Source of the DNA: Ideonella benzenivorans
GTDB taxonomy: Bacteria > Pseudomonadota > Gammaproteobacteria > Burkholderiales > Burkholderiaceae_C
Direction: 5' to 3'
NCBI RefSeq assembly: GCF_020387415.1
Contig: NZ_JAGWCB010000007.1
Span: 434,001 to 498,000 of the forward strand
DNA length: 64,000 nt
Shown one piece after another: positions 16,322 to 28,456 of this stretch. A program made the position numbers and the translations under genes. The notes under the pieces are model-generated. The model ran no database searches, was not told where the DNA came from, and saw only the letters and a program-made list of their open reading frames with translations. Position 1 is the first letter of the stretch, and each line of letters starts with the position of its first letter.

Positions 16322-19300
16322 GTTCACTGCCGCACAGGCAGCTCAGAAATAAAGATCAACCGGACTACCCTGCAATGGCCTGTTCACTGCCGCACAGGCA
16401 GCTCAGAAAGTGAGGCCGTGGTGGTGCAGGCTGTCGGCTGGGTTCACTGCCGCACAGGCAGCTCAGAAAGCCCAAGGTCCGGTGTTCCAAGGTCAGCTCA
16501 CGTTCACTGCCGCACAGGCAGCTCAGAAATGGTTGTTTGGCGCCGCAGGCAGGGAGACGTGGTTCACTGCCGCACAGGCAGCTCAGAAATCAGTGCTGAG
16601 CACGTAGACGGTGACGTAGCCGTTCACTGCCGCACAGGCAGCTCAGAAAAAATTCTCCATCTATGCCGGTGCCCCCATGGCGTTCACTGCCGCACAGGCA
16701 GCTCAGAAATGATTGATACGCCCCGACGGGGACATGCTGTCGTTCACTGCCGCACAGGCAGCTCAGAAACGAGACGCAGCGCACCAGGGGCCGGGCATGG
16801 AGTTCACTGCCGCACAGGCAGCTCAGAAATGTTGATTGAGGTTTGCCCTACATCGCAAACCGTTCACTGCCGCACAGGCAGCTCAGAAAACTGTGGGAAG
16901 GCGGTACGGACGACGATGACAGTTCACTGCCGCACAGGCAGCTCAGAAATCATTAGGACCTTGATCGGAATGGGACTCTCTGTTCACTGCCGCACAGGCA
17001 GCTCAGAAAAGCCCCCAGTGTGGCCGTCCAGGTGCTGCCGCGTTCACTGCCGCACAGGCAGCTCAGAAAGTGTTGAACCGGAGCACATTGCCCACCGACC
17101 AGTTCACTGCCGCACAGGCAGCTCAGAAATCAAGAGCGTCGACTCGCTGGTCATCTCTGGCGTTCACTGCCGCACAGGCAGCTCAGAAATGGACGGCAAG
17201 GCCTGGCTGGACGAAACGGTCGTTCACTGCCGCACAGGCAGCTCAGAAACGAGGCCCTCGTAGTTGGCCGTCTTCTCCGGCGTTCACTGCCGCACAGGCA
17301 GCTCAGAAATTCCAGAACTACTGGGACGGCCTGCTGGCCAGGTTCACTGCCGCACAGGCAGCTCAGAAATTCGCGGCATCCAGGCGCGGCCAGTCCGTGG
17401 CGTTCACTGCCGCACAGGCAGCTCAGAAATCCAGGGTCTGCGCAGCATGATCACGCCGGTCGGTTCACTGCCGCACAGGCAGCTCAGAAAAAGGTGCTCG
17501 CCCAGCAACTTCAGCGCGCCGAGTTCACTGCCGCACAGGCAGCTCAGAAACCTGGGTCCAAGCGCTGCGCAGCTCGTAGAGGGGTTCACTGCCGCACAGG
17601 CAGCTCAGAAAATGTCGAACCGCACGGGCACATGGAACTCGCCGTTCACTGCCGCACAGGCAGCTCAGAAATGCACGACCTGGCCGGCGAAAACCAGCTG
17701 GTGGTTCACTGCCGCACAGGCAGCTCAGAAATTCAGGTCGCTCAGGCGCTGGCCGTCCACCCGGTTCACTGCCGCACAGGCAGCTCAGAAATGTGGCGTC
17801 CGACACGTCGTTGAGCGCGTCGAGTTCACTGCCGCACAGGCAGCTCAGAAAAGGCCCTGGAGGCCATCGGCCTCAGTGCCAAAGTTCACTGCCGCACAGG
17901 CAGCTCAGAAAATCTCCAGCGCGCTGATGTTTTCGATGGTGCTGTTCACTGCCGCACAGGCAGCTCAGAAATACGTCATCGGCCACCCGCGCGTGGCGGG
18001 GGATGTTCACTGCCGCACAGGCAGCTCAGAAATGCTCACCGGCTGCGTGGCCGCCATCGCTGTGGTTCACTGCCGCACAGGCAGCTCAGAAACTGGTAGG
18101 CGGGATTCAGCGCCGCGACCACATCGTTCACTGCCGCACAGGCAGCTCAGAAAGCTGGATGTTCCTCCAGCGCAAGGGCTACACCGTTCACTGCCGCACA
18201 GGCAGCTCAGAAAACCAGCCAGTGGCTCAACACCGTGTTTCTGTTGTTCACTGCCGCACAGGCAGCTCAGAAATGCAGGCGCTCCTGCCCCCTCTTCTCC
18301 AGAGCGTTCACTGCCGCACAGGCAGCTCAGAAAGGCCGGGCCGCCGCAGGACGGCGATGCAGGGCAGTTCACTGCCGCACAGGCAGCTCAGAAAGGCGGG
18401 TACAACAAGTGGGATGGATGGTTGATGTTCACTGCCGCACAGGCAGCTCAGAAAAGGCGCGGGAGAAGTTGCCCCGATCGTCGGGCGTTCACTGCCGCAC
18501 AGGCAGCTCAGAAATTCCCCCCCAACAGATCAATCCCGAATGGATCGTTCACTGCCGCACAGGCAGCTCAGAAATTGAGGCCCAGGTGACCGCCCTTGAG
18601 GCCCAGGTTCACTGCCGCACAGGCAGCTCAGAAAGTACCGCAGCAGCGTTTTGCACATCAAGCAAAGTTCACTGCCGCACAGGCAGCTCAGAAAAGCGAC
18701 CACCGCGGCGCACATGGCCGGCCGGTGTTCACTGCCGCACAGGCAGCTCAGAAATTGTCCACGCTGAGATCGGAGGCCAGCTGCTTGTTCACTGCCGCAC
18801 AGGCAGCTCAGAAAAGCCCGTGAACGACCGCGGGGAAACGTGGGACGTTCACTGCCGCACAGGCAGCTCAGAAACAGGGCGAGCTGCTGGCCCTGGAACA
18901 GCAGTTGTTCACTGCCGCACAGGCAGCTCAGAAATCGTCGTAGCCGGTCCAGTAGTCGGTGGCGAAGTTCACTGCCGCACAGGCAGCTCAGAAACGCTGG
19001 AATACAACCAGTTCATGCCGGCCCTGGTTCACTGCCGCACAGGCAGCTCAGAAATCGGCCAGTGCGGGCGGCGTGGAATCGTCGTCGTTCACTGCCGCAC
19101 AGGCAGCTCAGAAATTCCACGCGGGTGAACTTGTCGGCCACCTTGTGTTCACTGCCGCACAGGCAGCTCAGAAAGCGTCGGCGGCGGCGTTCTGAACTTC
19201 GAAGCCGTTCACTGCCGCACAGGCAGCTCAGAAAAGCACGCTGTGGTTCGCCGCCCAACAGGAACAGGTTCACTGCCGCACAGGCAGCTCAGAAAAGAGC

Positions 19301-21097
19301 CAGGCCAATGCCGGCGGCCATGGCCGCGTTCACTGCCGCACAGGCAGCTCAGAAAGGATGAGTCCTTTCGCTTGAGGTACTGGACATGTTCACTGCCGCA
19401 CAGGCAGCTCAGAAAAAGCTCAGGAAGTTGGTACTTGTAGACCCGTTGTTCACTGCCGCACAGGCAGCTCAGAAAGTTCTTGCGGCTTACGACCTCGCGC
19501 TGGTGGGGTTCACTGCCGCACAGGCAGCTCAGAAATTGGTGATGACCTCGCGGCGCAGCTGCCAAGTGTTCACTGCCGCACAGGCAGCTCAGAAAAGTCG
19601 ATCGTCTATCACGTCACCGGCCTGGATGGTTCACTGCCGCACAGGCAGCTCAGAAATGATGACCTGACCACCGGGCGGCGCTGAAAGCGTTCACTGCCGC
19701 ACAGGCAGCTCAGAAAGGCGAGGCCGATGCCGGCTGGGTGGGTGAAACGTTCACTGCCGCACAGGCAGCTCAGAAAGGACCTGCAACTGGCCCCGCGCGA
19801 GCCGAACTGTTCACTGCCGCACAGGCAGCTCAGAAAGCTCGCGGCATCACCGTCGAAATGCTGCCGGCGTTCACTGCCGCACAGGCAGCTCAGAAATCGA
19901 AGTTTTCGAGCTTGATCTTCTCTGCGCCGTTCACTGCCGCACAGGCAGCTCAGAAATTGCGTCCAGCAGCCTGCCAGCTCAGGCACATGTTCACTGCCGC
20001 ACAGGCAGCTCAGAAAAGGCACACGAGAAAACATCTCCGGGCCTTCGGGTTCACTGCCGCACAGGCAGCTCAGAAAACGCCCAGCACGCCGGCGGGCGTG
20101 CTCCAGGCGTTCACTGCCGCACAGGCAGCTCAGAAATTGCGGGGTCGGCCACGGCGCTTGGGCGCATCGTTCACTGCCGCACAGGCAGCTCAGAAAATCG
20201 CCGCCGACTTGGCCAAGCTGCGCGGGGCGTTCACTGCCGCACAGGCAGCTCAGAAAGACCAGTACCGCGCCCAGGTCGACCAGCTGAAGTTCACTGCCGC
20301 ACAGGCAGCTCAGAAAATGTTGACCATGTCGATCTCGACCAGGTCGACGTTCACTGCCGCACAGGCAGCTCAGAAAGATGGAGATGGCGTGGTTGTGGCC
20401 GCCGGCGGGGTTCACTGCCGCACAGGCAGCTCAGAAAAGGCGAGGACGCACCAGGCGCAGAGGCACCAGGTTCACTGCCGCACAGGCAGCTCAGAAAACC
20501 TGCTGGCCGCCGGGCAGCTCAACCGCGGAGTTCACTGCCGCACAGGCAGCTCAGAAATGGGCATGGGCAACAGCCACGCCGGACATCGAGTTCACTGCCG
20601 CACAGGCAGCTCAGAAATCCGAGGACCGGCTGCTGGTGCTGCCGCGCTAGTTCACTGCCGCACAGGCAGCTCAGAAAAGCGGCTGGACACCGCGCCGTGC
20701 CGGCGCACCGTTCACTGCCGCACAGGCAGCTCAGAAAGCGCTGGTGTTCTGGGACACGACGCACGGACCGTTCACTGCCGCACAGGCAGCTCAGAAAACC
20801 ATGAAACCCGCTGGGCATGCAGCCGGCGAGTTCACTGCCGCACAGGCAGCTCAGAAATTTCGGGGTGGGGGTCGTGGTGGGGGGATAGGGTTCACTGCCG
20901 CACAGGCAGCTCAGAAATTTGATGGAGCTATGCCGGTGCGGATTCCATCGTTCACTGCCGCACAGGCAGCTCAGAAATACCTGGACCTGGGCCAGGTGAT
21001 GCGCAAAGCGTTCACTGCCGCACAGGCAGCTCAGAAAAGCAGGCTATAGACCAAGTCCATCGGGTTGGAGTTCACTGCCGCACAGGCAGCTCAGAAA

Positions 21098-21129
21098 ATG
21101 AACGACACCGCCACCGTCACCCTCGACAC
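21098..21129 (+). repeat. Duplicated spacer A (second copy 23501-23532)
   Basis: The 32-nt spacer beginning ATGAACGACACC and ending CCTCGACAC is identical at 21098-21129 and 23501-23532, 40 repeat units apart. Confidence 0.95.
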
Positions 21130-21637
21130 GTTCACTGCCGCACAGGCAGCTCAGAAAAATTGGCGCCGTCCCACACGGGCACCAGCCGCGTTCACTGCCG
21201 CACAGGCAGCTCAGAAATTCGCTGCCTCCTCCTGGGCCTTCCTCGCCTCGTTCACTGCCGCACAGGCAGCTCAGAAAACCAAGACCACCGATGAGGCCGC
21301 GCAGACCGTGTTCACTGCCGCACAGGCAGCTCAGAAATGGAATCTCTCTATGCCTGCGCCCAGACCTGGGTTCACTGCCGCACAGGCAGCTCAGAAAAGC
21401 ACACGCCGGTCAAAGTCGATGCGGATGTTGTTCACTGCCGCACAGGCAGCTCAGAAAACATGCAGCAGCGCGGGCACCTCGCGGGCCCAGTTCACTGCCG
21501 CACAGGCAGCTCAGAAAACCACCTGGATGTTCTCCAACGTGGAGGTGGCGTTCACTGCCGCACAGGCAGCTCAGAAATGCCAGCAGCCGGCGATCTGGTC
21601 CGGCCAGGTGTTCACTGCCGCACAGGCAGCTCAGAAA

Positions 21638-21669
21638 GCTGGACCTCAAGCAGCCCACCGGCCGGTGGC
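21638..21669 (+). repeat. Duplicated spacer B (second copy 23200-23231)
   Basis: The 32-nt spacer beginning GCTGGACCTC and ending GGCCGGTGGC is identical at 21638-21669 and 23200-23231, 26 units apart. Its two copies lie between the two copies of spacer A. Confidence 0.95.
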
Positions 21670-24600
21670 GTTCACTGCCGCACAGGCAGCTCAGAAAACG
21701 CAGATGACCAGGCCAGCGCAATCCACCGCGTTCACTGCCGCACAGGCAGCTCAGAAAAGTTCCCAGGCGTGTAACTCGTGACTGACCTGAGTTCACTGCC
21801 GCACAGGCAGCTCAGAAAAGGCACGCCAGGCGAAGCAGGCGCAGGGGCTGAGTTCACTGCCGCACAGGCAGCTCAGAAACACACCCTGGCCACGACCCGC
21901 ACAGCGCTGCAGTTCACTGCCGCACAGGCAGCTCAGAAAGTCGACCGCGCAGCGCGGCCGCAGCATCTCCTGTTCACTGCCGCACAGGCAGCTCAGAAAA
22001 GGGCGACCCCTTCGATCAGCTCTGCCAGGTCGTTCACTGCCGCACAGGCAGCTCAGAAAATGTGCGCTGCGGTTGTTGCCGGCGACCTTGAGTTCACTGC
22101 CGCACAGGCAGCTCAGAAAAGCGGGGGAAGCGGCGTGTAGTCGTAGTCGATGTTCACTGCCGCACAGGCAGCTCAGAAAACCTATGACTGCATTGCGTCC
22201 CACGCCTACAAGTTCACTGCCGCACAGGCAGCTCAGAAAGCTCAGGTTGGCGTCGCGCAGGTTGGCGCCGCGTTCACTGCCGCACAGGCAGCTCAGAAAC
22301 AACCAGGGCATCGAAACGGACGTGGCGTTGGGTTCACTGCCGCACAGGCAGCTCAGAAAGACATGGGCGTGGAGACCGGCACGGTGCTGCGGTTCACTGC
22401 CGCACAGGCAGCTCAGAAAGGCGCGCTCCAGGGCTACATCGACCCGAATGGGTTCACTGCCGCACAGGCAGCTCAGAAAAGGTACATCTTGGCGCCGACT
22501 GCCGCTCGGTAGTTCACTGCCGCACAGGCAGCTCAGAAAACCATGACAAGGTGACCCCAGGCAGCGGCAACGTTCACTGCCGCACAGGCAGCTCAGAAAT
22601 GCGCGCTGGCACTGTCCGCGTGTCAGTCCCCGTTCACTGCCGCACAGGCAGCTCAGAAAAGTGCGGTCAGGCCAGCATCGGCCGTCAGCACGTTCACTGC
22701 CGCACAGGCAGCTCAGAAAACCGGCTGGCGGGCTCGGACGCTGCCGGTACTGTTCACTGCCGCACAGGCAGCTCAGAAAATACCCAGAATGCGGGCCTCC
22801 CGCGGCTGGTCGTTCACTGCCGCACAGGCAGCTCAGAAAAGAATGACGATTCGACAACCAGCGCACTGAGCGTTCACTGCCGCACAGGCAGCTCAGAAAA
22901 GCTGTGCGGCCATCATGGCGACCTGTTCAGGGTTCACTGCCGCACAGGCAGCTCAGAAAAAGTAAAAGTCGTTCAAGCCGTTTCCTGTTTTGTTCACTGC
23001 CGCACAGGCAGCTCAGAAAATCGACGCCCGGTAGAGCTTCTGCCCGTCGCAGTTCACTGCCGCACAGGCAGCTCAGAAATCCAGCGCCAGGGTGCCGCCG
23101 GAGATCGTGACGTTCACTGCCGCACAGGCAGCTCAGAAATTGTAGCGAACGGCGGCGAGGTCTTGGAACAGGTTCACTGCCGCACAGGCAGCTCAGAAAG
23201 CTGGACCTCAAGCAGCCCACCGGCCGGTGGCGTTCACTGCCGCACAGGCAGCTCAGAAAACGTGATCGTCAGGTCCTGCACCGTGCCGTCGGTTCACTGC
23301 CGCACAGGCAGCTCAGAAAGTCTTGCCGTCGCGCTGGTTCTGCAGCAGCACGTTCACTGCCGCACAGGCAGCTCAGAAAGTTTTTCCATTCCGAGATGCG
23401 CGATTTCGGAACGTTCACTGCCGCACAGGCAGCTCAGAAATCTTTCAAAGACCCAATACAACTTCTAGCCTTGTTCACTGCCGCACAGGCAGCTCAGAAA
23501 ATGAACGACACCGCCACCGTCACCCTCGACACGTTCACTGCCGCACAGGCAGCTCAGAAATTCCAGACCGACAGCCGCAGCACCTCCCAGTCGTTCACTG
23601 CCGCACAGGCAGCTCAGAAATTGTTGATGTCGCCGCGAGGCAGCAGGGTGAAGTTCACTGCCGCACAGGCAGCTCAGAAATGAGTGCCGGACCAATTCGC
23701 CAAAGAACGGGCGTTCACTGCCGCACAGGCAGCTCAGAAAGCTGACGCCGGCAGACCAAGCAGGCCGAATTCGTTCACTGCCGCACAGGCAGCTCAGAAA
23801 GAAGAAGAACATCAAGAGCACCCACATAGCGAGTTCACTGCCGCACAGGCAGCTCAGAAATTTCTGGGCGCGGCTGTGGCGTTCAGGCTCGCGTTCACTG
23901 CCGCACAGGCAGCTCAGAAAACGAGAGGCCAAGGCGCCGTAGGTTCGCTGAAGTTCACTGCCGCACAGGCAGCTCAGAAAACCGAGTGAAGGCGCAGGGC
24001 CTCGGACCGATGGTTCACTGCCGCACAGGCAGCTCAGAAAACAGGCGAGGTGCGCGAGGCCGACCGCTGGCTGTTCACTGCCGCACAGGCAGCTCAGAAA
24101 GCGTCTCAATCTCAGACCGGGACTCTTTACAAGTTCACTGCCGCACAGGCAGCTCAGAAAACGTCGATGTCGGCCGTGGGCTGGGCCATTTCGTTCACTG
24201 CCGCACAGGCAGCTCAGAAAAGCCCAGCAGGTCGGGGGACTTGAAAACCTTATGTTCACTGCCGCACAGGCAGCTCAGAAATGTACGACTGGCTGAAGCA
24301 TCTCGACGGCTTCGTTCACTGCCGCACAGGCAGCTCAGAAAATGTTCATGTGTCCTCAGTGCTCTGCATCGGTGTTCACTGCCGCACAGGCAGCTCAGAA
24401 ATCACGGTTCACGAGCTCGGGAACGGCCACCGTGTTCACTGCCGCACAGGCAGCTCAGAAAGGTGACGTAGTCGAGCTGGCGCCCGGCCACGCCGTTCAC
24501 TGCCGCACAGGCAGCTCAGAAATCCCACAGGTTGGTGGGCATGGCCACCACGGCGTTCACTGCCGCACAGGCAGCTCAGAAAACCACGGCACTCGCGTCC

Positions 24601-24702
24601 AAGAGATCAACACCGTTCACTGCCGCACAGGCAGCTCAGAAAAAGTGTGGGCGCATCGTGAAGCCGTCGTTGCCGTTCACTGCCGCACAGGCAGCTCAGA
24701 AA

Positions 24703-24794
24703 TAACGCGAGCCGCCCATGATCCAGCCCAAAGAGTTCACTGCCGCACAGGCAGCTCAGAAATAACGCGAGCCGCCCATGATCCAGCCCAAAGA
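24703..24794 (+). repeat. Tandem duplicated spacer unit
   Basis: The spacer beginning TAACGCGAGCC is present at 24703-24734 and again, unchanged, at 24763-24794, separated by a single repeat. This is the product expected from slippage or recombination of one repeat-spacer unit. Confidence 0.95.
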
Positions 24795-25481
24795 GTTCAC
24801 TGCCGCACAGGCAGCTCAGAAAGCAGCGCGTAGCCAGGCAGCAGGCTTACCCACGTTCACTGCCGCACAGGCAGCTCAGAAACGCCTGGTGATCCTGCAA
24901 CCTCTGCAGGTCAGGTTCACTGCCGCACAGGCAGCTCAGAAATACAACGTGCAGCACATCGCCATCGACGCGACGTTCACTGCCGCACAGGCAGCTCAGA
25001 AAAGCGATTGCAACGCGCGGGCCCTCAGTTCGGGGTTCACTGCCGCACAGGCAGCTCAGAAAAGTCAAAGCTCGCGCGTGAAAAATGGGAACGTGTTCAC
25101 TGCCGCACAGGCAGCTCAGAAATTTCGCGCTCAGGGCGTTACCGAAGGCCGCAAGTTCACTGCCGCACAGGCAGCTCAGAAATCGCTCCCGTGGAGGCCG
25201 ACGCGCGCCGATGGGTTCACTGCCGCACAGGCAGCTCAGAAAAAGTCCTTCGACATTGCAACTGCGAGGGCCAGGTTCACTGCCGCACAGGCAGCTCAGA
25301 AAGTCCATTCCAGACGGGTTCGCATCTCGTTCATGTTCACTGCCGCACAGGCAGCTCAGAAAATCGAGATCACCGGGCGCAAGTCGACGGGCAGGTTCAC
25401 TGCCGCACAGGCAGCTCAGAAAATGCCGATGAGCTTGAGCATGCCCAACACGATGAATCGCCCCGGGGTCAGACACGTTCC

Positions 25482-25762
25482 ATGCCCCGCAACATCGAAA
25501 TCAAGGCCCGGGTCGATGATCTGAAGACCCTGGCCGCGCGAACGGCCGCCATCGCTACCAGCGGTTCCACCGCCATTGCGCAGGACGACACCTTTCCCCG
25601 CTGCGAAGCCGGGCGGCTCAAGCTGCGCGAGTTCGCCGATGGGACGGGCCCAAGATGTCCTTCTACCTGTTGTCGCCCACCAATGCGTCGGCGTCCCTGC
25701 GTGCGGTGATGACCCAGGCCCACGCGCTGATGGCGCAGCCCGCTCAGCGCCGATGCCAATAG
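25482..25762 (+). pseudogene. Decayed CYTH-domain gene (class IV adenylate cyclase-like)
   Basis: ATG 25482 starts MPRNIEIKARVDDL, the typical N-terminus of CyaB-like CYTH proteins with the signature Glu-x-Lys. It continues through AIAQDDTFPRCEAGRLKLREFADGTG split over residues 33-58. At about 25645-25652 a short internal deletion shifts the frame: the plus-two frame resumes family-like text GPKMSFYLLSPTNASASLR, then ends at TAG 25760-25762. The C-terminal third is missing. The unshifted frame ends at 25709 after 75 codons. CYTH enzymes act on triphosphates such as ATP or thiamine triphosphate. The stump begins 60 bp after the last CRISPR repeat and overlaps the end of the opposing regulator gene. 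Confidence 0.7.
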
Positions 25763-28389
25763 GCCGCCGCCTGGGTTCGGCTGTCCAGGGCCAGCTTGGT
25801 CAGGATGTTGGCCACATGGCGTTTGACGGTGTGCAGGCTGAGGCCCAGCGCGCGGGCGATGAGCTTGTTGCTCTGGCCCTCGGCCAGCAGGGCCAGCACC
25901 TCGCGTTCGCGGCTGGAGAGCGGGTCGTCCGGCGGCGCGGCCTGGGCCGGCAGGTCGCCGTTCTGCCAGGCGGCCAGGCGGCGGCGCAGTTGTATCTGTG
26001 CCGCTGGGGGGCAGCGCAGGCGGGGCTCCAGCGTCTGCCACAGCGCCTGCAGCCGGCCGGGGGGCTCCAACAGCAGGCCCAGGCCCTGGTCCTGGATGCT
26101 CTCGGCCAGCACTTCGTCCAGCGCGGCGGCGGCGGCGTCCAGCTCGCCTTGTCCGGCACGGCAGGTGGCCAGGGCAAAGCGCGCGTCGCCCATGAAGGCC
26201 GGCAGGCGTCCGCTGCGCTGCAACAGGGCCGCGCGCTCCAGCAGCACCCGCGCCGTTGTCAGATCGCCGCGCAGTAGCGCGTGTTGCCCCTGCACCAGGG
26301 CCGCTCCGGTGTCCAGCAGCGGCCATTCGCGGGCGGAGCGCGGCTGGGCCAGTTCGGGCAGCAGCGCCGCCAGCCCTTCGGCATCCTCGGCCCGCCAGTG
26401 GATGCGGGCCTGGGCGTGGGCATAGGTGCGCCGCCAGCCACGGCTGTAGCCGGGGGTCATGAGACCGGGCACCTGGGCGATGACCGCCAGCGCCTCGGCG
26501 CAGTGGTCCTGCGCGGCCAGGTGCAGGCTGTGCAGGTGCAGCGCGCTGATGCCCAGCATCACGTCGCCGGGCAGGTGGCGTTGCCGCTGCAGCAGGGCCT
26601 GCAAGGCCTCGCGGGCAGGTTCGGGCTCACCGTGCCAGAAGGCCAGCCAGGCGTCCAGGGCCGGCACCTGCACCTCGCCGAACTGCGGGTTGTGGCACAG
26701 CTGGCGCAGCCGCTCCATCAGCGGCCGCGTGCCGGGCAGGCCGGTGAAGTGGCCATAGCTCATGTCCACGATGTTGGGATAGCGGGTCCCCGGCGCCTGC
26801 GCGGCGTTGTCCGCCATCGCGGCCAGGCCGGCCAGCACGGCGGTGGGGTCGCCCCGGGCCATGCCGTTCCAGGCGCGCAGCGAGTCGAAGGCCACCTGCA
26901 GCGCCGGTGGCAAGTCCGCATCGGCGGCGGCGCAGAGCACGGCCTCGGCCCGCTCCAGCTCGCCCAGGGCGTTGTGGCAAGCGCCCAGCAGGCCCAGCGC
27001 GACCAGGCGGTCGCGTTCCTGGCCCCGCTGTGCAAAGACGTCGTGGCTGCGCTGGAATTCGTCGCGGGCGTGCACCCAGTCCCAGCGCGACCAGGCGCAC
27101 AGGGCGCGCAGAAAGGCCGCGTCGGCCTGCGATTCGCGCCAGTCCGGCGGCAGCTGTTCCAGCCAGCGTTCCAGGCGGTGGGTGCCGCCGACGGCCAGCA
27201 GCCCGTCGGCCATCTGGCGCAGCGCGGTCAGCGCGTCGGCCCAGCGCCCGGCGGCCAGCCAGTGGGGCACGGCCCGCTCGGCGCGTGTCTCGGCCGCGGC
27301 GGCGCGGGCATGCAATGACGCCGCCAGCCCGGGTTCGCGGCGTTCCAGCTCGCCGCGCAGAAAGTCCCGGAACAGGTCGTGGAAGCGCAGCACCGGCACG
27401 GCCTCGTCCAGCGCGCTCAGAAAGAGCTGACGGCCAAAGAGGTCGTCCAGCACGGTCGTGGCATCGGTCCGCCCGGTGATGGCCTGGCACAGCGCCGGGC
27501 TGAGCTCGGGCAGCACGCTGCTGTGCAGCACGAACTGCTGCAGCGGCGCTGGCAGCTCGGCCAGTACCTCCTGGGCAAAATAGTCGAACAGATGGCGGTG
27601 GGCGGCCGGCCCGAGCTGGGCGGGCAGTCCGGCGCGGCGCTGCGCGCTGCCCAGCATCAGGTGCAGGCCGGCCACCCAGCCGTGGGTGCGTGCGAGCGCG
27701 GCTTGCAGCGCGTCGTCGGGGGGGGCTTCCAGCCCGCGCAGCCGGCACAGCGCCTGGGCCGCGTCCAGGTCGAACTGCAGGTCCTCGAAGCCCAGCTCCA
27801 CCAGCTCGCCGCCGGCCCGCCAGCGGGCCAGGGACAGCGGCGGCGTGACGCGGCTGCCGATGTAGAGGCACAGCTCCGGCGGCGCGCGGGCGATCAGGGT
27901 GTCCAGCAGCTGCAGCGCGGCCGCATCGGTGATGTGGTGGAGATCGTCCAGCACCAGGGTGATGCGGGCCTCGGGCCGCGCCCCCAGGGCGTCGATCAGC
28001 GGGCCCAGCGCGGTGCGCGAGGCCGGGCTGGCGTCCTGCAGCTGGGCCAGCACCGTGGCGGGCGGCACCGCCCAGGGCAGGTCCAGCGCCGCCAGGGCGC
28101 CCAGCAGCGCGGCGAACAGGCGGTTGGCGTCGTTGTCCTCGGCGTCGAGGGACACCCAGACCACCTCAGCCCCGGGGGCGGCGGCCAGGGCGGCGCTGAG
28201 CTGCACCAGCAGCGTCGTCTTGCCAAAGCCGGCCGGCGCCTGTACCAGCACCAAGCGGGCGTCGTCGGCCTGCGTCAGCACACGGGCCAACAGGGCGGGG
28301 CGGGACACCGCGTCCCGCCGTGCGCGCGGGATGCGGTATTTGCCGGAGTGCGCTGACGGGCTGCGGATGTCCATGGGCAGGGTTGGCAA
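25744..28389 (-). CDS. MalT/AlkS-like ATP-binding LuxR-family transcriptional regulator
   Basis: The protein has 881 residues, the size of MalT-class STAND activators. The N-terminal NTPase has Walker A APAGFGKTTL at residues 51-60 and Walker B ITLVLDDLHH near 140. A long helical repeat (TPR-like sensor) region fills residues ~340-800. The C-terminal LuxR helix-turn-helix is complete (LSSREREVLALLAEGQSNKL, then LSLHTVKRHVANILTKL). Such proteins bind an inducer and ATP, oligomerise and activate promoters. ATG 28374 (MDIRSPS) is an alternative start. The neighbouring target is unclear; the cytochrome c gene 28457-28999 lies just upstream on the same strand. Confidence 0.88.
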   Translation of the reverse strand: MPTLPMDIRSPSAHSGKYRIPRARRDAVSRPALLARVLTQADDARLVLVQAPAGFGKTTLLVQLSAALAAAPGAEVVWVSLDAEDNDANRLFAALLGALAALDLPWAVPPATVLAQLQDASPASRTALGPLIDALGARPEARITLVLDDLHHITDAAALQLLDTLIARAPPELCLYIGSRVTPPLSLARWRAGGELVELGFEDLQFDLDAAQALCRLRGLEAPPDDALQAALARTHGWVAGLHLMLGSAQRRAGLPAQLGPAAHRHLFDYFAQEVLAELPAPLQQFVLHSSVLPELSPALCQAITGRTDATTVLDDLFGRQLFLSALDEAVPVLRFHDLFRDFLRGELERREPGLAASLHARAAAAETRAERAVPHWLAAGRWADALTALRQMADGLLAVGGTHRLERWLEQLPPDWRESQADAAFLRALCAWSRWDWVHARDEFQRSHDVFAQRGQERDRLVALGLLGACHNALGELERAEAVLCAAADADLPPALQVAFDSLRAWNGMARGDPTAVLAGLAAMADNAAQAPGTRYPNIVDMSYGHFTGLPGTRPLMERLRQLCHNPQFGEVQVPALDAWLAFWHGEPEPAREALQALLQRQRHLPGDVMLGISALHLHSLHLAAQDHCAEALAVIAQVPGLMTPGYSRGWRRTYAHAQARIHWRAEDAEGLAALLPELAQPRSAREWPLLDTGAALVQGQHALLRGDLTTARVLLERAALLQRSGRLPAFMGDARFALATCRAGQGELDAAAAALDEVLAESIQDQGLGLLLEPPGRLQALWQTLEPRLRCPPAAQIQLRRRLAAWQNGDLPAQAAPPDDPLSSREREVLALLAEGQSNKLIARALGLSLHTVKRHVANILTKLALDSRTQAAAYWHRR

Positions 28390-28456
28390 TCTGCCCGATT
28401 CTAGGAATGGCAGCGCGCCCAGGTCCAGGCCCGGGCCCGCACCCGCGCCGCCGGCC

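Larger units (their letters stand above)
16322..25422 (+). CRISPR. Type I-F CRISPR array, 152 repeats and 151 spacers
   Basis: A 28-nt repeat recurs every 60-61 bp from 16322 to 25422. The repeat is GTTCA, stem CTGCC, loop GCACA, stem GGCAG, and 3' tag CTCAGAAA, a standard I-F repeat. Counting units gives 152 repeats and 151 spacers: 138 spacers of 32 nt and 13 of 33 nt. All copies appear identical by eye, including the last one. The leader side is left, next to cas6f, so transcription is on the plus strand. Spacers are GC-rich like the host and many resemble coding DNA. One spacer occurs twice in tandem and two others occur twice at a distance. No protospacer could be identified without a search. 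Confidence 0.99.

Noticed and set aside
16350-25394. Self-targeting spacers against genes in this window
   Set aside because: No spacer was seen to match a window gene by eye, but 151 spacers cannot be compared reliably without a computed search.
16410-25709. Many long open frames across the array with repeated FTAAQAAQK, VHCRTGSSE or FLSCLCGSE text
   Set aside because: The repeat unit is mostly 60 bp, a multiple of three, and the repeat has no stop in most frames, so read-through frames arise automatically on both strands.
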